Assembly (NCBI GenBank): GCA_964019055.1
Contig: OZ025224.1
Location: 3,877,876 to 3,941,875 of the forward strand
Source of the DNA: Anthopleura xanthogrammica
Taxonomy: Eukaryota; Cnidaria; Anthozoa; Actiniaria; Actiniidae
Direction of reading: 5' to 3'
Length of the DNA: 64,000 nt
In this document: positions 11,168 through 20,906 of the stretch, piece by piece
How positions within the stretch are numbered: position 1 is the stretch's first letter
Layout: the number at the start of each line of letters is the position of its first letter
Program-made: the position numbers and the translations under genes
Notes under the pieces: model-generated
The model's input: the letters and a program-made list of their open reading frames with translations, nothing else
Databases searched by the model: none
Told to the model about the DNA's origin: nothing

Positions 11168-12675
11168 ACAATTAATGACATGCAGAGCTCCATTAGTCCA
11201 TATTAGAATGGTTTCATTTCACTTTTGAAGCTGGTACTGCTTATAATAAAACCGCACACCTCTCCAATACGGGCACTTGCCTCGTTCACTTTACGACCAC
11301 AGATTGTGCCACGGTTGGAAAGTCTCAGGTAGCAGTCGGTCGCGATCGTTAATTAATTAAATGTTCGTATTGGAAAGGTTTCACTTTATGAGCACGTTGT
11401 AGTGCCTTGGAGGCAATCGATCGGTCGTTAATAATTGAATGTGGTCGGGTTTAATGAATTATCGACCCGGAATCTAAGCCAGTAGCCTGGGTCCAAAACT
11501 CCCCTTGTATCCAGATATTGTTTCAGACTATAAAACAGTTAAGCTTGCACTTTGGGATATTTTTTCTAACTCTCCGCGAAGCGCAAAACACTGGAAAGAT
11601 CCTAGTATTAATAGTTAAAATCTAGGAATTTTCCGGGAAGACATCAAGAAATAGTTTTGTTTAAGCTACGCATGCATTTTATTCGTTCCGTTTTTATTTT
11701 GTTGACAAAACGAACACAGTAGCGATCATGGCCTCAAGGTACAGTGAAGTTCGACAAAAATCGAGCAACGATTTGATGATGAAGATCACTGGACCTCCTA
11801 CTCAGGGTCTTTCAACCTCAGACTCGTCTAACCAACCAATGTACCATTCTAATGGTGAATACGAAAACATGGACAACCTGAAGAAAAGCTGCAACGAGTA
11901 TGAAAATGTTGAGTTTAACGTTTCCGATAAGGGCAAGACCAAAGACCCAGAATCTTCCCTTGAGATCCTGCCACAAGATATAAAACTCAAAGGGGAATTC
12001 CTGCCAAAAGAGTCTTCTAGTGGTCATATTGACATCAAAATTTCATGGATCACGTTTTTCTTATGTCTTATCGGTATAATAGCAATAGCAGCTTTGCTGT
12101 TGAATGTCTTCTTGTTAACTGGAGCCATTGAACTAAAGAGGGACTGCAATACAAAACAAGGTAAAAATCTTCATGCATTTTGATATTTGGTATTTGAGTG
12201 GGGTTTGTTAAGTCACATTCTTTGATGAGTTTGGACGCGTTTACTCCTATTTCCTTGCTTTCCTCTTTCACTTTCTACATGTTTTCCTCTTATTTCCTTT
12301 GGACACTAAGTGTCCAAACCTTAAGCTTCAACGAGTGGTCAACATCTTCTGATTCTAGCCCTGCTTCTTGCATTGTTTTTTACTTTGCAATAATCTTTAT
12401 TTAGGTTTGTATGTGAAAACATCACAGTACAAACTTGCGGTACCCAACCGAGTCCGACCAATCTGATTGGTTTAGCGGTAGCTTCCGCAGTCTGATTGGT
12501 TCAACATAATATTCGTCAATCGTACCGTTACCGTATACTGCATGCCCTTTTTGCCTGTGTCAAAGCGTTTACGTAAGGCAATTTTGTGGCTAAAGTTATT
12601 TGAACTGAACTAAAGTATGAAAATACTAAGTCAATTAATCGACTAATCAAAAGTTTTAGCTGCGGTGAAATAATA

Positions 12676-12895
12676 GGGAACTTAAGCATCTCAAAATCTA
12701 GGACGGGCACGTGAGACCTGAGGTTTCAGAACTGAATTTAATGATAGAGGAAGATCTGGAAATAGGTGTTACTTCTTGATCTCAAGACGTGAACGACGTG
12801 CAATTGCTAAATATTGCATTCTGGCGAGAACGATATCGTCTTTTCTTATTCAGATACGGCATCCCCGTTCTAGATTTCGAGTTGCTTAAGTTCCC
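12676..12895. mobile_element. MITE with GGGAACTTAAGCA ends
   Basis: The ends GGGAACTTAAGCATCTC and GAGTTGCTTAAGTTCCC are inverted copies, and pairing continues inward through the AATCTAGGACGGG region. Units 1 and 3 have no such insert at the aligned position (after GTTTTAGTTGCGGTGAAAT), so it entered unit 2 after that copy separated. Confidence 0.75.
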
Positions 12896-13345
12896 TAATG
12901 TATTTTAATCAAAACACATTTTCTCGTAATAAAGCGGCTTCTCAAAGAAAGGAGGGCTATAAGGTCATCTTATCATCTTTCATTACATCACTGGCAAAGG
13001 ATTAGATCGGATAATAAATTACAAGAGAATAGAAATAAAAGCTTGAAACATAACCAGGGCTGAGGAAAACTGGTGAAAGTTAACTGACGCAAATTAAAAG
13101 CTTATGATACATTGGAGGAGTCATTGGTTCTTTAGACGTAATGGTATCCAATGGTAATCCAATGCCTTTGAGTTATCAGATATTCTTTAATTTTTCTAGA
13201 GAGCACAAAGCAATGCAAAGAAAATCTTCAGCCAAAAGCATCTATAACGTCCCTTATAGATTTTTGTCTTATGATTATTATATATGTTCCTTGTATTATT
13301 GTCTTTATTTATATTTTTGATTTATATTTTGCTATTTAGATTTTA

Positions 13346-13346
<1 letters not shown>

Positions 13347-13381
<35 letters not shown>

Positions 13382-13970
13382 ACAAACAAACAAACAAACA
13401 AACGAACGAACGAACGAACGAACGAACGAACGAACGAACGAACGAACGAATGGAATGGAATGGAATGGAATGGGATGGAATGGAATGGGATGGAATGGGA
13501 TGGAATGGGATGGAATGGGATGGAATGGGATGGAATGGGATGGAATGGGATGGAATGGGATGGAATGGAATGGAATGGGATGGAATGGGATGGAATGGGA
13601 TGGAATGGGATGGAATGGGATGGAATGGGATGGAATGGGATGGAATGGGATGAAATGGGATGGAATGGGATGGAATGGGATGGAATGGGATGGAATGGGA
13701 TGGAATGGGATGGAATGGGATGGAATGGGATGGAATGGGATGGAATGGGATGGAATGGGATGGAATGGGATGGAATGGGATGGAATGGAATGGGATGGAA
13801 TGGAATGGAATGGAATGGAATGGGATGGAATGGGATGGAATGGAATGAAATGGAATGGCATGAGATGGAATGGGATGGGATGGGATGGGATGGGATGGGA
13901 TGGGATGGGATGGGATGGGATGGGATGGGATGGGATGGGATGGGATGGGATGGGATGGGATGGGATGGAT
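13347..13970. repeat. Layered satellite: AAAT, AAAC, AACG, then GGAAT/GGGAT arrays
   Basis: Tetramer runs of AAAT (13347-13380), AAAC (to about 13402) and AACG (to 13448) lead into a 10-bp TGGAATGGGA array (to about 13870), which then becomes a pure 5-bp TGGGA array (to about 13968). Each block differs from its neighbour by one or two substitutions. Long open frames here, on both strands, are repeat artefacts. Confidence 0.95.
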
Positions 13971-14018
13971 AAACATGATATGACTGGGTAAGTTACCTCC
14001 ACATTACAAAATACGCCA

Positions 14019-14042
14019 CCCCCCCCCCCCCCCCCCCCCCCC
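14019..14042. repeat. Poly-C tract
   Basis: A run of 24 C residues sits between the satellite and the surviving collagen exon of unit 2. Confidence 0.9.
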
Positions 14043-14845
14043 AACAAATAGAAAGCAAGAGTTAAATTGATTGTATAATATTTGGTTCTGAAAATCATTA
14101 TAAATGTTTCATAGATCAATAGTACGGTCAATACGATGCAAGGAGAAAGTGCTGGCCCACCAGGACCCCCCGGACTTCAGGGACCAAGAGGTATCCCCGG
14201 GACACCAGGGGCTGGAAATCTAACTCAATGTCAGCACCAGCAGAAAAAGTTTGTGGGCAGGAGTGGAGCAAATGCTGATTTTTACGTGAACTTTGTTGAG
14301 CCAAAGGTAAATGATCATCAAAAGTTTATAGGAAGGCATATATTTTTTCACTTTTAAATCGTGATCAGCCTTTGCTTTGACTCTAAAAACCCAACAAAAA
14401 CAAACAAACAAACAATATAATCTTTTTATATAATATTTTTTGTTAAAAGATTAAGAGTTTTATAAATTCACTTGCAGGACAAAGCAACATTTGGAAATAC
14501 GATTCGAAAACGTACGGTTGATTTTCGATAAACTAAAATTCGCCCTCTATACCTCTACTGGGGTACAATCTCGTTGCTTGATAGTGGCAAGTCTAGTTAT
14601 TTCATTGTAAAATAAAAAAGGTATTTATTTATGACCTGTTGCTTACTGTTGCACGACAGGACAAAATTGTAGTTGGCGCCACTTGCTCGACCGTCAGAGG
14701 AGACGAAACAAACCTGTCATCTGCTACCAATTCACAAGGACAAAAAGTGTATCTATGTACATGTAGAGGAGAGTCAAATTATGTGAGAGCCTCTGGACTC
14801 ATAAATTGCTTGATAGACGTCTGGGTTTGCAGTAGAATATCTTGA

Positions 14846-16019
14846 ATTTCATTGTCGCAGCTATTGGTATTCTTCCAATTCTTTGTTTTCATCACGACGT
14901 CATAGCCGCCGTGTTAGGTGAATTCATCAAAGGATTTTTTTCGTTGGGATTTTTCGTTATGTCAAACAACATGACTTCCATGTCTCGTTTGCAAACCAAT
15001 TACAATCTTATAGGTCTGTTTTGAAAAAAGTTAATCTTACCGAATACTAAGAACTGCATAGTTAATAAGGCATATTTCACTTTGAAATATAAGAAAAGTG
15101 TTACAAAAGGTAGAGCATGTTGGTTTGCAATTGACTATTCAGTATTTAGTATTCACAAGATAACCTTTATCAAAACAGTTAAAATTCAATGCTACCTTAT
15201 AATGCTATTTAATAATATTTACAAAAATATAATAATTAGGCTTAATTAATCAATTATTAATAATATTAATATTTGCACTTGCACCTGCACTTGCTTAGAA
15301 ACAAATTTCAAATGGAAAAAAAAATTAGAATGAAAATTCATATACCAGAGGGTGTACCGATTCATTGATGAATTGAAGCAATACCTCACACCCCTGTATG
15401 GGGCATGGACTGAGGATTGCAATAAAGTTTTCACATATTTAGCTATTTAATACTGCTTTGCTATAAATTAAGTGCATTTTTATAAGACTAGTTAGGGTTT
15501 TTATGAATCTTTATATATTTGACTATTCTGTGATTTTTTTCATAACTGAGTTTGAAAGTGTGATTGTAAAGAATAAGTTAGTCAGTGGTAGAAATAAAAG
15601 TTAATTAAAATGAAAAACAAAAACAAAAGGAAGATCAAACAATGAAACAACAAAATCAACCAAACAAACAAACTGCACACGAAGTGCTCAAGTGAAACCT
15701 TTAGAAAATTCTACCCTACTTCTCTTTCAACTTATTTGATCTGAAGCTGAAAAAATGTCGACGAACTTCGATGTACGCACCCCTATTGCATGAACGCCTA
15801 CCTATGGGTACGATGAACGCTCTTGTTCGTGTTTAAAGTTGCCAATCCCGAATGCGCTTATAAACAGATCACTATATTAAGTACACGTCTCTTCTACGAA
15901 AACTTTCTTTGTTACCGGCCGGAACAATTCCCTTACTGTAAACAAATCTCTAGATCTATAATATGGACACATTTCTCTTTTAAAAATCTTCTTTTGAATC
16001 CTGCTGCATTTATACAATT
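14846..16019. repeat. Duplicated 3' flank, copy 2
   Basis: Close match to 9830-11165. No coding signal. It ends at the TTAA target of the element at 16024. Confidence 0.65.
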
Positions 16020-16023
16020 TTAA

Positions 16024-17063
16024 AGGGTGACTCGACCCAATAATTTTGCATGCGCACCTTCCAACTTTGAACCTCATATGCCTAAAGAGATTGATTCCAA
16101 TTTCATGTCCACTAGAACACATATGTTACATATAGACTAAATTCCAAAATGATATTTTTTTCGAGGAGATCGGATTGCATATCACGTGGTAATGACGTCA
16201 CACCTGTTTTAACTCGGAATCGAATTTTATCCCTCGACCGGGAAACGCTTTATTCTGCCTATACCTTGAGTGTTTGTCTTCCTCTGGGCGCCGTTTCATC
16301 AAAATCTGTAAGACGAATTTGGAGATATTTGAGGATTTCGAAATGAAGAGTATAATTTATGTGAAAACTAAACAACAATGGACTTCCCGTACCCAAAATT
16401 GCTACTTCTGAGGTATATATTTACACAAAACATCGCTCATTTTATTATGATATGTCCCTAATACTTCATTGAAAAATTAGGTAATTCAGTAACGCGATCT
16501 TGCCAAAACGGAAAATATACGATTCAAGATAACCAAATGTTTACTTTTCACGCAGTCATTTTACAGACAAATACACGAAACTACGATCATGCCAAAACTC
16601 TTCGACTTTTTTTCTTGGATTAGGTAAGTAATTAAAATAATGTACAGAGATATTTTGTCAAATATTGTCAGATGTCAAAATATCTGTATATTACCTTACT
16701 TCGGAAAGATTTCGGAGGTCATCCAAGTGCGGTCAAATCACGCATGGTGCAAAATAATTCGATGTTGTGCCAAACTGGAGGCAATTGAAATCCCAGAGCA
16801 CCAAATCATCGAAAACTATGACATCGTTGCGATATTTACTCAAAATTGTGTTTATTTTAGGCAGTTAGAAGTTATCAATGAACATGAAATTTGGGGAAAT
16901 TGTTGTGCATTGATCAATTGTAGTCCTGAAATCCAAGCAAATTTTTTTTTAGTCTATATGTAACATATGTGTTGTAGTGGATATGAAATTGGAATCAATC
17001 TCTTTAGGCATATGAGGTTCAAAGTTGGAAGGTGCGCATGCAAAAATATTGGGTCGAGTTACC
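16024..17063. mobile_element. Complete TTAA-flanked non-autonomous DNA element (piggyBac-like target)
   Basis: The element is about 1040 bp and is flanked by TTAA at 16020-16023 and 17064-17067. Its first and last roughly 115 bases are inverted copies; the left end AGGGTGACTCGACCC corresponds to the right end GGGTCGAGTTACC. Unit 2 has the empty site, a single TTAA in the aligned sequence near 11172. TTAA duplication is typical of piggyBac-type transposition. No transposase is encoded, and the open frame 16640-16963 has no recognisable domain. Confidence 0.8.
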
Positions 17064-17067
17064 TTAA

Positions 17068-17666
17068 TGACATGCAGACCTCTATTATACACAAACCTTT
17101 CTAAAGTCCTTATTAGAATGGTTTCATTTCACTTTAGTAGCTGGTACTGTTTATAATAAAACCGCACACGGTCTCTCAAATACGGGCACTTGCCTCGATC
17201 TACGCCCGCACCAGAAAGGATTCACTTTACGACCTCACGATCGTGCTTCGGTTGGAATTCGAAAGTCTCAGGTAGCAGTCGGTCGTTCATTAAATGTTCG
17301 TATTAGAAAGGTTTCACTTCATGACCACGTTGTAGTGCCTTGGCGGCAATCGATCGGTCGTTAATAAATGTGGTCGGGTTTTAATGAAACACCGATATTA
17401 TCCGACCAGAAATGTAAGCCAGTGGCCTGGGTCCAAAACTCCCCTTGTATTCAGATATTTTTTCAGACTATAAAACAGATGAGCTTGCACTTTGTGATAT
17501 TTTTCTAACTCTCCGCGAAGCTCAACACACTGTAAGGATCCTAGTATTTATAGTTACAATCTAGGAATTTTCCGGGACGATATCAAGAAATAATTTCGTT
17601 TAAGCTACGCATGCATTTTATTCGTTCCGTTTATATTTTGTTGACTAAACGAACACAGTAGCGATC
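17068..17666 (+). promoter_or_regulatory. Promoter and 5' leader of unit 3, exon A
   Basis: Nearly identical to the block before unit 1 exon A. The TATA-like box is at 17469-17475 and the ATG at 17667 has the context GCGATCATGG. Confidence 0.5.
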
Positions 17667-20600
17667 ATGGCCTCAAGGTGCAGAGAAGTACAACAACCGA
17701 GCAACGATTTGATGATGAAGATCACTGGACCTCTTACTCAAGGTCCTTCAACCTCAGACTCGTCTAACCAACCAATGTACCATTCTAATGGTGGATACGA
17801 AAACACAGACAACCTGAATGAAAGCTGCCACGAGTATGAAGATGTTGAGTTTAAAGTTTCCGCCTGCCAAAGCGATAAGGGCATAATCAAAGACTCGCAG
17901 TCTTCCATGGAGAGCTTCTCACAAGATATAAAAATCAAAAGGGAATTAATGCCAAAGGAGTCTTCTAGTGGTCACATTGACATCAAAATTTCATGGATCA
18001 CTCTTTACTTATGTCTTATCGGTATAATAGCAATAGCAGCTTTGCTGTTGAATGTGTTGTTGTTAACTGGAACCATTGAACTAAAGAGGGACTGCAATAC
18101 AAAACAAGGTAAAAATCTTCATGCATTTTGATATTTGGTATTTGAGTGGGGTTTGTTAAGTCACATTCTTTGATGAGTTTGGACGCGTTTTTCTCCTATT
18201 TCCTTGCTTTCCTCTTTCACTTTCTACATGTTTTCCTCTTATTTCCTTTGGACACTAAGTGTCCAAACCTTAAGCTTCAACGAGTGGTCAACATCTTCTG
18301 ATTCTAGCCCTGCTTCTTGCATTGTTTTTTACTTTGCAATAATCTTTATTTAGGTTTGTATGTGAAAACATCACAGTACAAACTTGCGGTACCCAGCCGT
18401 GTCCAACCAATTTGATTGGTTTAGCGGTAGCTTCCGCAGTCTGATTGGTTCAACATAATATTCGTCAATCGTACCGTTACCGTATACTGCATGCCCTTTT
18501 TGCCTGTGTCAAAGCTTTTACGTAAGGCATTTTGTGGCTAAAGTTATTTGAACTAAAGTATGAAAATACTAAATCAATGGACTACTTCGACAATGCGGCG
18601 GCCATCTTGAATCTGAATTAATGAAAGGGACCGTGTAAGAAATGCCGGGGGTATACGTAGATTCTGATGTAGGAAAAAACAAATGCTGGGTTTCTCTTGC
18701 CTTATTACGCTGGTTAAGTGACACGCATTTCATTTTTCTACGTAGTGTCAGTCATTATTTTCACATCTTGAATCGCAATGCATTATAGGGCGTCCAGGGG
18801 GCAAAAGAAAACAAAAATGTCGGATAAAATAGATGTCCATCTTCTAAATTCATCTCTTGTCAAGTTGTCTTGTTGTGAAATGTCAATTTTAATTGACGAC
18901 ATAAGTGTGACAAAGATTTGTATATTTGCCCTCTACCAAAATGGCCGCCGTATCGTCGAGATAGTCCATTAATCGACTAATCAAAAGTTTTAGTTGCGGT
19001 GAAATCATGATTTATTAATCAAAACTCAATTTCCCGTAATAAAGCGGCTTCTCAAAGAAAGGAGGGCTATGGGGTCATCTTATCATCTTTCATTACATCA
19101 TTCGGCAAAGGATTAGATCGGATAATTTATCGTGCCAGAGAAGGAAGGCACAAGAGTCGAAAGGGGAGAGGGAAGGAGAAATTTCCACACCATTGGTAAT
19201 CCTCTCTATAACATTGTCCATTCTCCCCTACTTTGATATGCCCAAAGCCTCCCAATTATTTGTCATAATCTGGCCAGTGAATTCGAAATCCTTTCTATTT
19301 CAAACTGCAAGCGATTCAGGTTTTAAACAAATTACCTCCTCGAAACTCGAAACTCCTCGATAATCAGTGCTGAGAAAGACTGGTGAGAGTTAACTGACGC
19401 AAAAGCTTATCAGACGTATCAGGGAAGAGTTTACAGGAGTCATTGATCCTTTGGACATTTTTCTGGACTAAATTCAAGTAAAAAGTGACTGAAAACGAAG
19501 CAGTCTTGCTGTACTCCACGCTAAATATTTGATATTTGATAACAAGTCTTGCTGAGCAAGTCGAAGTGACTATGGCTTCGGGTCGCATCACATTCCTTAA
19601 ACAGGAAACATCGAGATCAAGAATGGAATTGACAAAAATTGGAAAGCGTGGCAGAACAAATGATCCTCTTTCTCTACCTCTGGCTTCAAGCTCGTCTCAA
19701 GGGGAATCGAATTTGATGGAGACAAGCCAAGAAAATACAGAGCATAGCAGCAACGAGTACGACGACATCAAACGTTACAGTCCTGGTTTCAACATCCCGT
19801 ATAAAAACAACACTATTCACCCCAAGCACAGTAAAGTTGATCTTCAGGCGCATTTGAGAGGGAACCAAAATATCAAGTCTACAGAATGTTGGAGAGATTC
19901 TAACAAAGATTCATTGGCGCTCAAGATGACTCTTGGTGTCATTCTGGTAGTTTCATTGATATCTTTAGTTCTGGTGGCTTTAGATGTGGTAGGAGCTATT
20001 GGCCCAAATTGCGTCTGCAATAGCAATATTGGTGAGCTTAGATTCTTTGTATGGCAGATCTTTGACTTTTGTAATAAGCTATTCCGACATATTTCATAAA
20101 GCTAGTAGTTTCACCCCAATTAACCACATCCTGGTATTCTCTTACACTCTAAAACTATGTCAACTCTTTGATCTATTCATAAGAAGTTTTATCCACTGCA
20201 TCTTAAGGAACAATGTGGTTTTCTACAACCGAATTCTGATTTCTATATGCATGCTTTAAACTGGGCGATTTTCTAAACTTTATATGAAGCGTACGTTTCT
20301 TATCGGCGAAATTTCTTTTTCACACCAGTGGTGATCCTTGACCTGTGGTTTTCCGCTCTCTGCACGATGGCAATATAAAAAAAAAGACTTTCCCTAGAGG
20401 GAAAAGGTTTGTGTCATATAGGTCAATCTAATCAAACACATAAAAGATAGATATACGAATCATAAGGAGCTTTTAACAATACAAAATTGGGCAGACAGTA
20501 TCTGTATTGTTAATCAGTAAAAATGATTACTCACAGTAATCCATATAAGATGAAATAACCTTAGGAAATGCAATCTGGTCAACCAGTAAATCTCAGCGAG

Positions 20601-20859
20601 GGCAATTCATAGGGTAACCGCCTGCAAATAATTGCAAAGACGTTACGCTGAAGACATCATTAAAATAAGTTTATAAGTGGAGTTGGAAACGTACGTGGAA
20701 ATTTCAATACTCCTTGGCAGGAAAGTGTGGGGTTTCGGCACTCATGATTGTAACCTGCACGGCATATGCAGCCCGTAAAGTCCTCCACTGGTCACAATTG
20801 TAAAGCGCATTGAGATTATGTATAATGCGCTATATATGAACTTCCCATTGTTATTATTA

Positions 20860-20906
<47 letters not shown>

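Larger units (their letters stand above)
11728..14845 (+). pseudogene. Unit 2: gutted copy of the coiled-coil/collagen membrane protein gene
   Basis: Exon A is intact (11728-12160, phase 1) and encodes a tail with YENM and YENV plus the membrane helix. Exon B is missing: the sequence jumps from its upstream region (about 13070) to exon 2. Exon 2 starts after TTTTTCTAG at 13200 but diverges after ACGTCCCTTATAG and reads to a stop at 13337-13339, with no normal donor. The linker and coiled-coil exons are absent and a satellite (13347-13970) occupies the space. The collagen exon (14115-14306, seven Gly-X-Y triplets) and the C-terminal exon (14660-14845, with RGD) are open and have good splice sites, but exon A (phase 1) cannot join the collagen exon (phase 0) in frame. 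The likely product is a tail-plus-helix stub of about 190 residues, or nothing. Confidence 0.75.

Noticed and set aside
13332..14131. Long open frames on both strands across the GGAAT satellite
   Set aside because: They are created by simple repeats and encode only MEWDG or PFHSI repeats.
14478..14530. A second acceptor-like CTTGCAG followed by GACAAA in unit 2
   Set aside because: It imitates the start of the last exon for two codons only, then loses similarity and hits a stop.
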